Positions 1 through 9,938 of a stretch of DNA of 42,934 nt are shown in pieces (positions within the stretch are counted from its first letter, which is position 1; every line of letters starts with the position of its first letter). Where the stretch lies: positions 1 to 42,934 of the forward strand of contig JABDGZ010000012.1 of the NCBI GenBank assembly GCA_013285735.1, in the 5' to 3' direction. Under the pieces are notes generated by a model that was not told where the DNA came from, did not search any database, and saw only the letters and a program-made list of their open reading frames with translations. Both the position numbers and the translations under genes were made by a program. This stretch comes from Candidatus Omnitrophota bacterium (lineage in GTDB: Bacteria; Omnitrophota; Gorgyraeia; Zapsychrales; Fredricksoniimonadaceae).

Positions 1-2477
1 TAACAACCGATGTCTGGGGCCAGGAAAAACCTTCAATGGTTATTCAAGCTTCAGGCAAGGATACTCCTGTCAAAGCAATGCCAACTTCAGGGAATACGTC
101 AAAGATCATTGAAACCACTGTTGGGCGTGTTTTCTTTAATGAAGTATTGCCTCAAAATTATGGTTTCGTTAATGAATTGCTCGACAAAAAGCGTATTGGT
201 ATGGTGATTGCGGATAATTATAAGCGTTTCGGCCATCATAGTACCATTAAGCTACTGGATGCGGTGAAGACATTAGGTTTCAATAGGGCGACCGAAGCAG
301 GTATTTCCATTGCGATGTCGGATTTAACTATCCCTGAAGATAAACCTAAAATCATTGCCAATGCCAAGCAGGAAGTTTCCAAGGTTGATGATCAATACCG
401 TAAAGGTATTATTACCGGCCGTGAGCGTTACAATAAAGTCATTGATATTTGGACCCATACGACAGAAACCTTGTCTGATTTGGTTTTCAAGAAAATGGAC
501 CAGTTTAATCCGGTTTACATCATGGCTGATTCAGGTGCTCGTGGTTCCAAATTACAGATCCGCCAGCTTTCTGGTATGCGCGGGCTTATGGCGAAACCTT
601 CCGGCGAGATCATTGAAAATCCGATTACAGCTTCATTCCGTGAAGGTTTGACGGTTTTGGAATACTTCATCTCAACCCACGGTGCCCGTAAAGGTTTAGC
701 GGATACGGCTCTCAAAACAGCTGACGCAGGTTATTTAACCCGTCGTCTGGTTGACGTGGCCCAAGAGATGGTTATTAATATTGAAGATTGCGGTACTGTC
801 AACGGTATCACCGTCGCTGCTATTACAGAAGGTGATGAGATGGTGGTTACCCTTAAAGAACGTATTGTCGGCCGGGTCGCTTTGGATAATATCTTAGACG
901 TTGTCACTGATCAACAGGTCGTGGCCGCTGGTGAAGAAATTACCGAAGAGAAGGCTGATTTGATTGAGCAGTTAGGTGTTGAAAAAGTGCGTATCCGTTC
1001 CGTATTAACCTGCGAGACGGGCATCGGCGTTTGCGTTAAATGTTATGGCCGTAATTTGGCGACACACCGCATCGTTGAAATTGGCGAAGCTGTTGGTACA
1101 ATCGCGGCTCAAAGTATCGGCGAGCCTGGTACCCAGCTGACCATGCGTACCTTCCACATCGGTGGTACAGCCTCACGTACCATTGAACAGTCATTCATTA
1201 AAATTAAACAGGATGGTGTTTTGAAATACCATACCTTACGCGTTGTCGCTCGTGGTAAAGAATTCATTGTCCTTAATCGTAATGGTTCGATTAGTATCAA
1301 CAACGAATACGGCCGTGAGTTTGAGCGTCATCTTCTTCCCCAAGGTACAGCGTTAGTTTTTGCTGATGGTGTGAATGTGACCAAGGGAACGGTCGTGGCA
1401 AGCTGGGATCCGTATACTATCCCGATCATCACTGAAGCCCAAGGTAAGGTTTCCTTTGAAGATTTGATCGAAGGGACAACCTATCAGCGTGAAGAAAATC
1501 CTGTTACCGGGGTTGTTGAGCGTGTTGTTGTCGAGCACAAACAAGAATTCCATCCGCAGATCATCATCTCTGACGGTAAGGGTGAAATCGTCGGTATCTA
1601 TTCGATTCCGACCGGCGCTCACATCCTTGTTAATGATAAAGATAATATTGCTGCCGGTGAATTGATCGCCAAGATCCCGCGGGGTGCTTCCAAGACCCGT
1701 GATATTACTGGTGGTTTGCCGCGTGTAGCTGAATTATTTGAAGCACGTCGTCCTAAAGATCCGGCCGTTATCGCTGAGATCGACGGTATTTGCGAATTCG
1801 GCGAAGACAAAAAGGGACTGCGTACCATTATCGTGAAGTCCGCGACAGGTACTGCCAAGGAATATACCATTCCTCACGGCAAGCATCCTAACGTTTATAA
1901 AGGCGATCATGTTTTTGCCGGACAACAATTAACTGACGGGCCTGTTGTTCCTCAGGATATTTTACGCGTCTGCGGGGACAAGGCTTTGCAGGAATATTTA
2001 TTAAACGAAGTTCAGGAAGTTTATCGTCTGCAAGGTGTGCGTATTAATGATAAGCATATCGAAATCATCATTGCGCAGATGTTGAAAAAAGTGCGCATCG
2101 ATGATTCAGGCGACACTGAATTTTTAGTGGGCGATCAGGTTGATCGCATGACCTTCAAAAAGGCCAATGAGGCTGCATTGAAGAAAAAAGGTAAGCCGGC
2201 ACAGGCAACACCATTGCTCTTGGGGATCACCAAGGTTTCTTTGACGACGGAGAGTTTTATTTCCGCAGCATCTTTCCAAGAAACAACAAGAGTCTTGACA
2301 GAGGCAGCCGCTTCTGGTAAAGTTGACCTCTTGCGCGGGCTTAAAGAAAACGTCATTGTCGGGCATTTGATACCGGCAGGGACGGGAATGAAAGAATATA
2401 ATCAAGTAGAAATGGTAAAATATGCCAACGATATCACAGTTAATCAGACACCGCAGACAGCTGAAAATAAAGCGTAG
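1..2477 (+). CDS. rpoC: RNA polymerase beta' subunit, 5'-truncated by window edge
   Basis: Catalytic large subunit of RNA polymerase. The frame is already open at base 3, so about 824 C-terminal residues are present and the NADFDGD magnesium loop lies upstream of the window. The bridge-helix/trigger-loop region is intact around bases 570-760 ([13 protein letters not shown] then [13 protein letters not shown]). The four zinc-ligand cysteines of the family are visible: one in EDCGT (base 789) and a C-x6-C-x2-C group (codons at 1011, 1032 and 1041). The C-terminal 18 residues are non-conserved and lie over the start of rpsL in another frame. Identification is certain; only the 5' end is missing. 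Confidence 0.98.
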   Translation, partial: TTDVWGQEKPSMVIQASGKDTPVKAMPTSGNTSKIIETTVGRVFFNEVLPQNYGFVNELLDKKRIGMVIADNYKRFGHHSTIKLLDAVKTLGFNRATEAGISIAMSDLTIPEDKPKIIANAKQEVSKVDDQYRKGIITGRERYNKVIDIWTHTTETLSDLVFKKMDQFNPVYIMADSGARGSKLQIRQLSGMRGLMAKPSGEIIENPITASFREGLTVLEYFISTHGARKGLADTALKTADAGYLTRRLVDVAQEMVINIEDCGTVNGITVAAITEGDEMVVTLKERIVGRVALDNILDVVTDQQVVAAGEEITEEKADLIEQLGVEKVRIRSVLTCETGIGVCVKCYGRNLATHRIVEIGEAVGTIAAQSIGEPGTQLTMRTFHIGGTASRTIEQSFIKIKQDGVLKYHTLRVVARGKEFIVLNRNGSISINNEYGREFERHLLPQGTALVFADGVNVTKGTVVASWDPYTIPIITEAQGKVSFEDLIEGTTYQREENPVTGVVERVVVEHKQEFHPQIIISDGKGEIVGIYSIPTGAHILVNDKDNIAAGELIAKIPRGASKTRDITGGLPRVAELFEARRPKDPAVIAEIDGICEFGEDKKGLRTIIVKSATGTAKEYTIPHGKHPNVYKGDHVFAGQQLTDGPVVPQDILRVCGDKALQEYLLNEVQEVYRLQGVRINDKHIEIIIAQMLKKVRIDDSGDTEFLVGDQVDRMTFKKANEAALKKKGKPAQATPLLLGITKVSLTTESFISAASFQETTRVLTEAAASGKVDLLRGLKENVIVGHLIPAGTGMKEYNQVEMVKYANDITVNQTPQTAENKA

Positions 2478-2799
2478 TAAGTCGCCTGCATTGACATCAT
2501 GCCCGCAGCGGCGCGGCGTGTGTTTACAGGTCAAGACCATGACGCCCAAGAAACCTAATTCGGCGTTACGCAAAATTGCGCGTGTGCGTCTTTCGAACAA
2601 GGTTGAAGTTACTTCCTATATACCGGGGGAAGGCCACAATTTGCAGGAACACTCGATCGTCTTAGTTCGCGGCGGTCGTGTTAAGGATCTCCCTGGTGTG
2701 CGTTATCACATTGTACGTGGTACACTTGATACCAGTGGTGTCGCAGACCGTAAAAAGTCCCGTTCTAAATATGGGGCCAAAATGAAAAAGGCTAAATAA
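2422..2799 (+). CDS. rpsL: 30S ribosomal protein S12
   Basis: Decoding-centre protein of the small subunit, 125 residues, the usual length. Start chosen at the ATG at 2422 because MPTISQLIR matches the conserved S12 N-terminus. This places the first 56 bases inside rpoC, in a different frame. Lys43/Lys44 of [11 protein letters not shown] (the streptomycin-sensitive position) and Asp89 in [10 protein letters not shown] (methylthiolated by RimO in many bacteria) are both present. There is no clear Shine-Dalgarno sequence in the AT-rich stretch before the start, so translation may depend on ribosomes already translating rpoC. It overlaps rpsG by one base (TAATG). Confidence 0.97.
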   Translation: MPTISQLIRHRRQLKIKRSKSPALTSCPQRRGVCLQVKTMTPKKPNSALRKIARVRLSNKVEVTSYIPGEGHNLQEHSIVLVRGGRVKDLPGVRYHIVRGTLDTSGVADRKKSRSKYGAKMKKAK

Positions 2800-3269
2800 T
2801 GAGAAGAAGAAGAGCAGAGAGAAGAAAAGTAGTTGGTGATCCTAAATATAATAGTGATTTAGTGACGCGTTTTATTTCAACCTTGATGGTTGATGGTAAG
2901 AAAACGATCGCTGAAAATATCATTTATAATGCGCTTGATATATTAAAGGAAAAGACACAAGAAGAATCTTCTGTCAAAGCCTTGATCAAAGCTGTTGATA
3001 ATGTACGTCCACGTCTGGAAGTCAAAAGCCGCCGTGTTGGTGGTGCGACCTATCAGGTACCCACTGATGTTACACCTGCGCGCGGCACATCTTTAGCCAT
3101 GCGTTGGATCAGGGATTATGCCCGCAACAAAAAAGGCAAGCCCATGGAAATTAAGCTAGCTGAAGAGCTTGTCTCTGCTTACAAATCTGAAGGCCCAGCT
3201 ATCAAGAAACGTGATGAAGTTCATAAAATGGCCGAAGCCAATCGTGCTTTCAGTCATTTACGTTGGTAA
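2799..3269 (+). CDS. rpsG: 30S ribosomal protein S7
   Basis: Primary binder of the 16S rRNA 3' domain, lining the E site; 156 residues, canonical length. The N-terminus [19 protein letters not shown] and the conserved core VGGATYQVPTDVTPARGTSLAMRWI (split around residues 80-105) are typical. The start ATG shares its A with the rpsL stop. In E. coli S7 represses the str operon by binding the rpsL-rpsG junction; here that junction has no spacer, so any such control would have to act elsewhere. The hairpin after this gene is one candidate site. Confidence 0.97.
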   Translation: MRRRRAERRKVVGDPKYNSDLVTRFISTLMVDGKKTIAENIIYNALDILKEKTQEESSVKALIKAVDNVRPRLEVKSRRVGGATYQVPTDVTPARGTSLAMRWIRDYARNKKGKPMEIKLAEELVSAYKSEGPAIKKRDEVHKMAEANRAFSHLRW

Positions 3270-3279
3270 AAAAGGATAA

Positions 3280-3325
3280 TTGGACCGTTTCTCTTTAATA
3301 AATGATTAATTGAGAAGCGGTCCAA
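3280..3325 (+). promoter_or_regulatory. long intercistronic hairpin between rpsG and fusA
   Basis: Two 14-base arms (3280-3293 and 3312-3325) are reverse complements except for one G-U pair, around an 18-base AT-rich loop. It ends 9 bases before the fusA ATG. The GAGAAG that could act as a distant ribosome-binding element is inside the 3' arm. No U-run follows, so it is not a normal terminator. A role in translational control or mRNA processing is inference. Confidence 0.6.
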
Positions 3326-3334
3326 AAAATATAT

Positions 3335-5440
3335 ATGGCAACCTCTAATACAGTACCATTAAATATGTTTCGTAATATCGGTATTATCGCCCACATCGAC
3401 GCGGGTAAAACCACGACGACGGAGCGCATCCTTTTTTATGCGGGTGCTATCCATAAAATGGGCGATATCGATGATGGTAATACCACCATGGACCACATGG
3501 CGCAAGAACAGGAACGTGGTATCACCATTACGGCCGCGGCCATTACTTGTTTTTGGCGTGACCATCGCATCAATATCATCGATACTCCGGGCCACGTTGA
3601 CTTTACCATCGAAGTAGAGCGTTCCTTGAAGGTCTTGGATGGTGCTGTCATCGTTTTATGCGCTTGCTCAGGTGTGCAGCCTCAAACCGAAACTGTTTAC
3701 CGCCAGGCTGATAAATATAATGTTCCCCGTATTGCCTTCATTAATAAGATCGACCGTTTAGGTGCTGATTTTGACCGTGTTATCGGCGAGATGCATGACC
3801 GCTTTGGTGCCAATGCCGCGGGTATCGTTTATAACGACGGGGCAGAGGACAACTTAAAGGGTTTGGTCGATGTTATTAACAACCAATATATTAGGTATGT
3901 AGATGCGGAGGGTAGTGATTTTGAGCGCCTGCCCATTCCTGAAGAATTAAAAGAAAAGACCGCTAATTACCGTCACATTTTGATTGAACGTCTCGCTGAG
4001 GTTGATGATGAGATGGCTGATATGTATTTAAATGCTAAGGACCCTTCCAAAGAGCAGTTAATGAAGGCGATCCGCCGTACTGTTATTGCCTGTAAATTCG
4101 TACCTGTTTTGACAGGTGCTTCCAAGCGCAACCGTGGTGTGCAAATGCTCTTGGATGCTGTTGTTGATTATTTGCCTTCACCGCTCGATATTCCCCCTAA
4201 GCGCGGGTTTAACCCTGATAATAAAGAAGAAGTGATTGTCCGCAAGGCTGATGATAATGAATCTCCGATGGGGTTGGTTTTCAAGATCGCGTCCGATCCT
4301 TATGTAGGGAAGATTTTCTTTACACGTATTTATTCAGGTAGGTTCATACCTGGTCAGCAATATTTGAATTCGTCCAATGGCAAGAACGAAAAGGTTGCCA
4401 AGATGGTGGTTATGCATGCCAATAAGCAGGAAATTATTTCATCTGCATCAACAGGTGAGATTGTTGCATTTGTCGGTTTAAAAGAAAGCAAATCCGGTGA
4501 TACCCTTTGCGCTGAAGATAAGCCGGTGGTTATGGAAGGTTTGAAGGCACCAGAAGCAGTTGTGTCTTTAGCTATTGAACCAAAGACAAAAGCAGATCAG
4601 GATAAGATGGGTATGGTCTTGCGTAAATTTTTGGATGAAGATCCTTCCCTGCGTGTTAAATTTGATCATGAAACGTCTCAAACAATTATTTCCGGGATGG
4701 GTGAGTTGCATTTGGAAATTATTGTTGATCGTATGAAACGTGAAAATAATTTGGAAGCGAACGTAGGTCGCCCTGAAGTTGCGTATAAAGAAGCGATTAC
4801 TAAAGCAGTCAAAAACATTGTTGGAAAATATGTTCAACAGTCCGGTGGTCGTGGTAAATACGGTCACGTGGTCATCGATGTTGAGCCTGGTGAACCCGGA
4901 AGTGGTTATGTCTTCGTCGACAAAATCAAGGGTGGTGCTATTCCTCGTGAATTTATAAAACCTTGCAAGGAAGGTATTGAAATAGGTTTACAAAATGGTG
5001 TCAAGGCTGGCTACCCGGTTTCAGATTTAATTGTGACGCTGGTTGACGGTTCTTATCATGATGTGGACTCTGATGAAATTTCCTTTCAATTAGCAGCAAA
5101 GTATGCTATAAAGGATGCTCTGAATAAGGCTGGTTCTGTATTCATGGAACCGATTATGAAGTTGGAAATCGAAGTTTCAGATGATCATTGGGGAAATGTT
5201 ACTGGTGATTTGATGAAACGTCGTGCACAGATCAAGGAAACAGGAAATCGGGGTAAATTAAAAACAGCCCTGATTGATGTTCCTCTGGCAGAAATGTTTG
5301 GCTACGCGAATGCGCTGCGGTCTCTCACGCAGGGACGCGCATCATTCTCTATGGAACCTTCGTTTTACGCGCAGGTTCCAAACAACATTGCCGAGAAGAT
5401 CATCGGCTCTCGTCAGGAATTCGTAGCTAAGGTTAGCTAA
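3335..5440 (+). CDS. fusA: translation elongation factor G
   Basis: GTPase that drives ribosomal translocation; 701 residues, within the bacterial range. G1 is AHIDAGKTT (19-27), the switch-I region carries QEQERGITI (57-65), G3 is DTPGH (83-87) and G4 is NKID (137-140). Domain IV contains the SGGRGKYGHV loop that enters the decoding site. The start ATG lies 9 bases after the hairpin and has no strong Shine-Dalgarno at normal spacing. A 147-base spacer with two further inverted repeats separates it from tuf, so the two elongation factors may be made at different levels. Confidence 0.98.
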   Translation: MATSNTVPLNMFRNIGIIAHIDAGKTTTTERILFYAGAIHKMGDIDDGNTTMDHMAQEQERGITITAAAITCFWRDHRINIIDTPGHVDFTIEVERSLKVLDGAVIVLCACSGVQPQTETVYRQADKYNVPRIAFINKIDRLGADFDRVIGEMHDRFGANAAGIVYNDGAEDNLKGLVDVINNQYIRYVDAEGSDFERLPIPEELKEKTANYRHILIERLAEVDDEMADMYLNAKDPSKEQLMKAIRRTVIACKFVPVLTGASKRNRGVQMLLDAVVDYLPSPLDIPPKRGFNPDNKEEVIVRKADDNESPMGLVFKIASDPYVGKIFFTRIYSGRFIPGQQYLNSSNGKNEKVAKMVVMHANKQEIISSASTGEIVAFVGLKESKSGDTLCAEDKPVVMEGLKAPEAVVSLAIEPKTKADQDKMGMVLRKFLDEDPSLRVKFDHETSQTIISGMGELHLEIIVDRMKRENNLEANVGRPEVAYKEAITKAVKNIVGKYVQQSGGRGKYGHVVIDVEPGEPGSGYVFVDKIKGGAIPREFIKPCKEGIEIGLQNGVKAGYPVSDLIVTLVDGSYHDVDSDEISFQLAAKYAIKDALNKAGSVFMEPIMKLEIEVSDDHWGNVTGDLMKRRAQIKETGNRGKLKTALIDVPLAEMFGYANALRSLTQGRASFSMEPSFYAQVPNNIAEKIIGSRQEFVAKVS

Positions 5441-5455
5441 GAAATTACCTGAATG

Positions 5456-5490
5456 TTTTCCGCCTCCGGCGGATCCGCTAAGGCGGAAAA
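5456..5490. repeat. inverted repeat in fusA-tuf spacer
   Basis: A 10-base arm TTTTCCGCCT (5456-5465) pairs with AGGCGGAAAA (5481-5490). A shorter GC-rich alternative also exists: TCCGCC (5459-5464) with GGCGGA (5468-5473). The two folds are mutually exclusive. An A-rich tract follows rather than a T-run, so it is not a canonical terminator on this strand. It resembles short palindromic intergenic repeats found dispersed in many genomes; only this copy is in the window. Confidence 0.55.
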
Positions 5491-5526
5491 TAGAGAATAA
5501 AATATTTTGTAGTCAATTGAATATAA

Positions 5527-5563
5527 ATCCCTGTAGCATTTGGGCAGGGATGAGGAATTTTTT
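5527..5563 (+). terminator. possible weak terminator/attenuator before tuf
   Basis: A 7-base stem ATCCCTG (5527-5533) / CAGGGAT (5545-5551) is followed, after a 6-base gap, by a T-run (5558-5563). The gap makes it a poor intrinsic terminator. It could partly attenuate read-through from fusA or shape the tuf leader. Confidence 0.3.
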
Positions 5564-5587
5564 AATCTTCTAACGGAGGGTAGATTC

Positions 5588-6784
5588 ATGGCAAAAGAAA
5601 AATTCACACGTAATAAACCACACTTGAATATCGGTACTATCGGTCACGTAGATCATGGTAAGACGACCTTGTCTGCGGCTATTGCTACTGTTTTAAGTAA
5701 TAAAGGTTTGGCTCAAGCCCGCGCGTATGATTCTATCGATAATGCTCCGGAAGAAAAAGAGCGTGGTGTTACGATCAACATCTCACATTTGGAATATGAA
5801 ACTGAAAATCGCCACTATGCGCATATTGATTGTCCTGGTCACGCGGATTATATCAAGAACATGATTACTGGTGCGGCACAGATGGATGGTGCAATCCTCG
5901 TCGTATCTGCGACTGATGGTCCGATGCCACAAACACGTGAGCACATCCTTTTGGCCCGTCAGGTCAACGTTCCTAAAATCGTCGTTTTCATGAACAAATG
6001 CGATCAAGTTCAAGATAAAGAATTATTGGAATTAGTTGAAATGGAAGTAAGGGATCTTTTGACCAAATATAAATTCGACGGCGAGAATACCCCGATCATC
6101 AAGGGTAGTGCCTTGGATGCGTTGAATAATTCTAAGGATTTCGAAGGTAAAGCCAAGCCGATCTTAGATTTGATGGCAGCAGTGGACGCTTTTATTCCCG
6201 TACCTGTACGTGAATTAGATAAGCCTTTCTCCATGGCTGTTGAAGATGTGTTCTCCATCTCTGGTCGTGGTACGGTTGCGACAGGTCGTATTGAACGCGG
6301 TCGTGTCAAGGTTGGCGAAGAAGTTGAAGTAGTTGGTTTAAGACCAGCCGTTTCCAAGACAGTTGTTACCGGTGTTGAAATGTTCCGTAAAGAGTTGGAT
6401 GAAGGTCAAGCAGGTGACAACGTTGGTCTTCTCCTTCGCGGTGCCGATAAAGACAATATGGAACGCGGGATGGTTTTAGCTGTTCCAGGTTCTATCAAGC
6501 CTCATACCAAATTCAAAGCTGAAGTTTATATTTTGACCAAGGAAGAGGGTGGTCGTCACACACCTTTCTTCAAAGGGTATCGTCCTCAATTCTATTTCCG
6601 TACCACCGACGTGACAGGTACTGCCGAGTTACCAGCGGGTGTAGAAATGTGTATGCCTGGGGATAACGTTATGTTGGAAGTAGAGCTTATCACATCAGTT
6701 GCTATGGAGAAGGCATTACGTTTCGCTATCCGCGAAGGCGGTCGTACCGTCGGCGCTGGTGTTATCTCAGAGATCATCAAATAA
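5588..6784 (+). CDS. tuf: translation elongation factor Tu
   Basis: Delivers aminoacyl-tRNA to the ribosome; 398 residues. Start at 5588 because [20 protein letters not shown] is the family N-terminus and GGAGGG (5575-5580) is a strong ribosome-binding site at good spacing; the open frame runs further upstream without conserved sequence. GTPase motifs: GHVDHGKTT (19-27), DCPGH (81-85), NKCD (136-139). Domain 2 and 3 signatures ([17 protein letters not shown]) are intact. This is the only tuf copy in the window. rpsJ begins 8 bases after it, tying str to S10. Confidence 0.98.
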   Translation: MAKEKFTRNKPHLNIGTIGHVDHGKTTLSAAIATVLSNKGLAQARAYDSIDNAPEEKERGVTINISHLEYETENRHYAHIDCPGHADYIKNMITGAAQMDGAILVVSATDGPMPQTREHILLARQVNVPKIVVFMNKCDQVQDKELLELVEMEVRDLLTKYKFDGENTPIIKGSALDALNNSKDFEGKAKPILDLMAAVDAFIPVPVRELDKPFSMAVEDVFSISGRGTVATGRIERGRVKVGEEVEVVGLRPAVSKTVVTGVEMFRKELDEGQAGDNVGLLLRGADKDNMERGMVLAVPGSIKPHTKFKAEVYILTKEEGGRHTPFFKGYRPQFYFRTTDVTGTAELPAGVEMCMPGDNVMLEVELITSVAMEKALRFAIREGGRTVGAGVISEIIK

Positions 6785-6792
6785 GGTAAAAC

Positions 6793-7095
6793 ATGCAAAA
6801 AATACGTATAAAATTAAAAGCATTTGATCACCGGTTAATTGACCAAAGTACTCAGGAAATCGTGGATACAGCGATCCGTACCGGGGCGACCATTTTAGGC
6901 CCAGTACCGCTACCCACGAAGAAAGAGTTGTATACGGTTTTGCGTTCACCGGTTATCGATAAGAAGTCTCGTGAACAATTTCAATTAGCCACGCATAAGC
7001 GCCTGATTGATTTGGTCAACCCTACATCCAAGACGGTCGAAGCCTTGCGCAAATTGAATTTGCCGGCTGGGGTTGATGTTGAGATTAAACAATAA
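6793..7095 (+). CDS. rpsJ: 30S ribosomal protein S10
   Basis: First gene of the S10 block; head protein of the small subunit and, as NusE in E. coli, a partner of NusB in antitermination. 100 residues, close to the usual 102-103. Conserved features include YDHRLID-like [10 protein letters not shown], the loop [12 protein letters not shown], and [11 protein letters not shown]. It follows tuf by 8 bases, so the S10 block is probably read through from the str block rather than from its own strong promoter. I see no E. coli-like L4-responsive leader upstream. Confidence 0.97.
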   Translation: MQKIRIKLKAFDHRLIDQSTQEIVDTAIRTGATILGPVPLPTKKELYTVLRSPVIDKKSREQFQLATHKRLIDLVNPTSKTVEALRKLNLPAGVDVEIKQ

Positions 7096-7155
7096 GATTT
7101 AAAGTAGGGACGCAAAATTTTGCATCTTTACGATGAGTATAGATAGGAGTTCTTA

Positions 7156-7875
7156 ATGATTCGTGGCATTATGGGTAAAAAAATAGGCATGACCCAGATT
7201 TTCGACACAGAAGGCAATATTACGCCTGTGACAGTTGTCGAAGCGGGCCCTTGCACGGTTTTGAGCTTGAAAGAAAAACCAATGAAGGTTGTCTTGGGCT
7301 ATGAAACGGTCAAAGAAACCCGTTTGAAAAAACCTGTTTTAGGGTTTTTTAAGAAAATAGGCCAGACCCCTTTAAAGAATGTTAAAGAATTTGAATCTAC
7401 CGACAATAAGGATTACAAGATAGGTGATCAGCTCAAGGCAGATCTTTTTAAAGCCGGTGATTTCGTCGATGTGACCGGAACTTCTATCGGTAAAGGTTTC
7501 CAGGGCGGTATGGTACGCTGGAATTGGAATGGTGGTCCAGCAGCTCACGGTTCTATGCATCACCGTCGTGTAGGTTCTATCGGAGCGAGTTCTGATCCTT
7601 CCCGTGTTTACAGGGGAACCCATATGCCAGGGCATATGGGTATGGATACCGTGACCGTGCAGAGTTTGCGTGTCATGCGTGTGGATGCTGATCAAAATTT
7701 GATTCTTGTTAAGGGTGCTGTTCCAGGCCACAAGAATGGTGTGATTGTTATTAATATGTCCAAGAAGCGGGCTTTCCGTTCATTGGATGAAGTGAAAGTT
7801 TCACAATCAACAATTAAGAAAAACCCAATGAAGCAAAGCAAGGCTGCTGCCGGTAAGTCAACAGCTAAGAAATAA
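7156..7875 (+). CDS. rplC: 50S ribosomal protein L3
   Basis: Early-assembly protein that reaches toward the peptidyl transferase centre; 239 residues, with a basic Lys/Ala C-terminal tail longer than in E. coli (209). Start at 7156 follows AGGAG (7144-7148) and gives MIRGIMGKKIGMTQIF, matching the family. The central loop carries NWNGGPAAHGSMHHR followed by VGSIGASSDPSRVYRG and MPGHMG, the L3 signature. The 60-base spacer before it contains a small palindrome (7112-7123) of unknown role. Confidence 0.97.
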   Translation: MIRGIMGKKIGMTQIFDTEGNITPVTVVEAGPCTVLSLKEKPMKVVLGYETVKETRLKKPVLGFFKKIGQTPLKNVKEFESTDNKDYKIGDQLKADLFKAGDFVDVTGTSIGKGFQGGMVRWNWNGGPAAHGSMHHRRVGSIGASSDPSRVYRGTHMPGHMGMDTVTVQSLRVMRVDADQNLILVKGAVPGHKNGVIVINMSKKRAFRSLDEVKVSQSTIKKNPMKQSKAAAGKSTAKK

Positions 7876-7895
7876 CTCATTTTAAGGAAAGCATT

Positions 7896-8519
7896 ATGCC
7901 AGAATTAAATGTAGTAGATATTAAGGGACAAAAATCAGCGAGTGTTGAACTTCCTAAGGAACAGTTTGGGGTTCACGTTCATGATGCGGTGATCCATCAA
8001 GCCGTGGTCATGTACAATGCCAATCAGCGTCAAGGTACGGTTTCAACCAAAGGGCGTGCTGAAGTCTCCGGTGGTGGTAAGAAGCCATGGGCTCAAAAAG
8101 GTACTGGCCGTGCCCGTCAGGGATCATCACGTTCTCCGCTATGGAAAAAAGGTGGTATCACCTTTGGTCCAAAGCCTCGTGATTTTGGATATACGGTTTC
8201 CAAGAAAACACGCGTGGCTGCTTTGCGCGAAAGCTTGAATGCTAAATTTTTAGGTAATCATCTCTTGTGCGTTGATAATCTGGAAGTGCTTTCAGGAAAG
8301 ACTAAAGAATTCGAAGCTATTTTGAAGAATTTAAAGATTGAAGGCCGCACCTTGGCAATCTTAGATGGTACAAATGAAAAAACTTTGCTCGCGTCACGCA
8401 ATATCGCCCGTTTAAGTTTAGTGCGCGCGACGGATGCGAACGCTTCAGATATCATGAGCAATAAAAATGTGCTGGTCACTAAAGAAGCGTTAAAAACATT
8501 ACTCAAGAGAATTGAATAA
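7896..8519 (+). CDS. rplD: 50S ribosomal protein L4
   Basis: Lines the nascent-chain exit tunnel; 207 residues, normal length. The tunnel loop sequence (about 45-90) contains GRAEVSGGGKKPWAQKGTGRARQGSSRSP, readable here in shorter pieces as GGGKKPWAQKGTGRARQGS, and is the family hallmark. The start follows TAAGGAAAG. In E. coli L4 autogenously controls the S10 operon at transcription and translation. Whether it does so here is unknown, since no matching leader was recognised. rplW starts one base after its stop. Confidence 0.97.
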   Translation: MPELNVVDIKGQKSASVELPKEQFGVHVHDAVIHQAVVMYNANQRQGTVSTKGRAEVSGGGKKPWAQKGTGRARQGSSRSPLWKKGGITFGPKPRDFGYTVSKKTRVAALRESLNAKFLGNHLLCVDNLEVLSGKTKEFEAILKNLKIEGRTLAILDGTNEKTLLASRNIARLSLVRATDANASDIMSNKNVLVTKEALKTLLKRIE

Positions 8520-8520
8520 T

Positions 8521-8802
8521 ATGATTACATGTTACGACATAGTCAAAACTTTAGTACGCTCTGAAAAGGGTAGTGCTATGGAAAAAGAACGTAAATATCT
8601 CTTTCGTGTAGCGACGGTGGCCACCAAGGTCGATGTCAAGCGCGCGGTTGAGGAGATTTATAAGGTTAAGGTTGATGCTGTTAATACCGTCCATATGCCA
8701 GGCAAGTTGAAACGCGTACGTGCCCGTGCCGGATACACATCATCTTGGAAAAAAGCCATCGTTTCTCTTAAAGAAGGACAGAAGATTGAAGGTGGTGCAT
8801 AA
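8521..8802 (+). CDS. rplW: 50S ribosomal protein L23
   Basis: Tunnel-exit protein and docking site for trigger factor and SRP; 93 residues. I chose the ATG at 8521 ([17 protein letters not shown]) over an in-frame TTG at 8512, because L23 proteins begin just before a YDIIK.P..TEK-like segment. The C-terminal half has the usual [20 protein letters not shown] loop, which contacts 23S rRNA. The gene ends in a TAATG overlap with rplB. Confidence 0.95.
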   Translation: MITCYDIVKTLVRSEKGSAMEKERKYLFRVATVATKVDVKRAVEEIYKVKVDAVNTVHMPGKLKRVRARAGYTSSWKKAIVSLKEGQKIEGGA

Positions 8803-9641
8803 TGGGAATTAAACGTTTTAGACCATATACAAACGGTGTTCGTCATGCGGCTCTGCCGGATTTTAGCGAGCTGACCAAGGGTAAACCGGAAAAATCTTTA
8901 CTGGAACCTGTCAAAGGTACCGGCGGTCGCAACTCCTATGGCCGTATCACGTCACGTCATCGCGGGGCAGGACACAAGCGCATGTACCGTGTCATTGATT
9001 TCAAACGTACGCGTATGGATGATCCAGCCGTAGTTTTAGGTATTGAGTATGATCCTAACCGCACCTGCCGTATTGCCTTAATTGAATACAAAAGTGATAA
9101 AACAAAATCTTATATTTTGGCTCCTGTGGACCTTCGGGTTGGCCATGAAATTATCAGCACCAATACTGCCGACGTGGATATGTTAGCCGGAAATTGTCTT
9201 CCGCTGCGCAAAATCCCGCTCGGTACTGGAATACACAATATTGAATTAAAGCCTGGCCAAGGTGGCCAATTGGCTCGCAGTGCCGGAACATCGGCACAAT
9301 TGATCGCTAAAGAAGGTGGTATTGCTCATCTGCGTCTGCCTTCCAGTGAAGTGCGCAAAGTTTCTAGTGATTGCCGTGCTACCATCGGGCAATTAAGCAA
9401 TGTGGAAAATGAAACAGTTTCCATCGGTAAAGCCGGACGCAGCCGTTGGTTGGGCCGTCGTCCGCAGTCTCGCGGTGTGGTTATGAATCCGGTCGATCAC
9501 CCGCACGGTGGTGGTGAAGGTAAGGCGCCTCAAGGTAATCCTCATCCGGTGACACCATGGGGTAAACCGACAAAGGGTGCTAAGACCCGTAGTCGCCGTA
9601 AATATTCCAATCATATGATTGTCAGAAGAAGGACTAAGTAA
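8802..9641 (+). CDS. rplB: 50S ribosomal protein L2
   Basis: Core 23S rRNA binder needed for subunit association and peptidyl transferase activity; 279 residues, near the usual 273-277. The essential histidine segment [18 protein letters not shown] (near residue 225-245) and [13 protein letters not shown] at the C-terminus are conserved. Start shares one base with the rplW stop. No unusual features seen. Confidence 0.98.
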   Translation: MGIKRFRPYTNGVRHAALPDFSELTKGKPEKSLLEPVKGTGGRNSYGRITSRHRGAGHKRMYRVIDFKRTRMDDPAVVLGIEYDPNRTCRIALIEYKSDKTKSYILAPVDLRVGHEIISTNTADVDMLAGNCLPLRKIPLGTGIHNIELKPGQGGQLARSAGTSAQLIAKEGGIAHLRLPSSEVRKVSSDCRATIGQLSNVENETVSIGKAGRSRWLGRRPQSRGVVMNPVDHPHGGGEGKAPQGNPHPVTPWGKPTKGAKTRSRRKYSNHMIVRRRTK

Positions 9642-9642
9642 T

Positions 9643-9930
9643 ATGGGCCGTTCCGTTAGAAAAGGCGCGTACGTCGAAGAATCCTTAACGCGCAGGTTTG
9701 ACAAGGTCGTTCAAAGTGGTTCGCGTCTACCGATCAAAACATGGTCTCGTCGCTCCACGATTATCCCTAACTTCGTCGGGTACACATTTTCGGTGCATGA
9801 TGGCCGTAAACATATGCCGGTGTTTGTGACGGAAAACATGGTGGGTATGAAATTGGGTGACTTTGTTGCGACCCGTACCTTTAAAGCGCATGGCGGTGTT
9901 AAAGCCAAGAAAGCTATGCAGAAGAAATAA
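9643..9930 (+). CDS. rpsS: 30S ribosomal protein S19
   Basis: Head protein that contacts the A-site finger and L5; 95 residues. The frame is open further upstream inside rplB, but [15 protein letters not shown] at 9643 is the expected N-terminus, and AGAAGAAGGA lies just upstream. Conserved [14 protein letters not shown] and [14 protein letters not shown] are present, with a KAKKAMQKK basic tail. Confidence 0.96.
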   Translation: MGRSVRKGAYVEESLTRRFDKVVQSGSRLPIKTWSRRSTIIPNFVGYTFSVHDGRKHMPVFVTENMVGMKLGDFVATRTFKAHGGVKAKKAMQKK

Positions 9931-9938
9931 GGAAAATT

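Noticed and set aside
2124-2600. 158-codon open frame on the minus strand
   Set aside because: Antisense to the conserved 3' end of rpoC and to rpsL; composition is a shadow of the real genes, with no recognisable domain.
5441-5587. tRNA gene in the fusA-tuf spacer
   Set aside because: No cloverleaf with TTCGA-type T-arm or acceptor pairing could be drawn; only two short inverted repeats are present.
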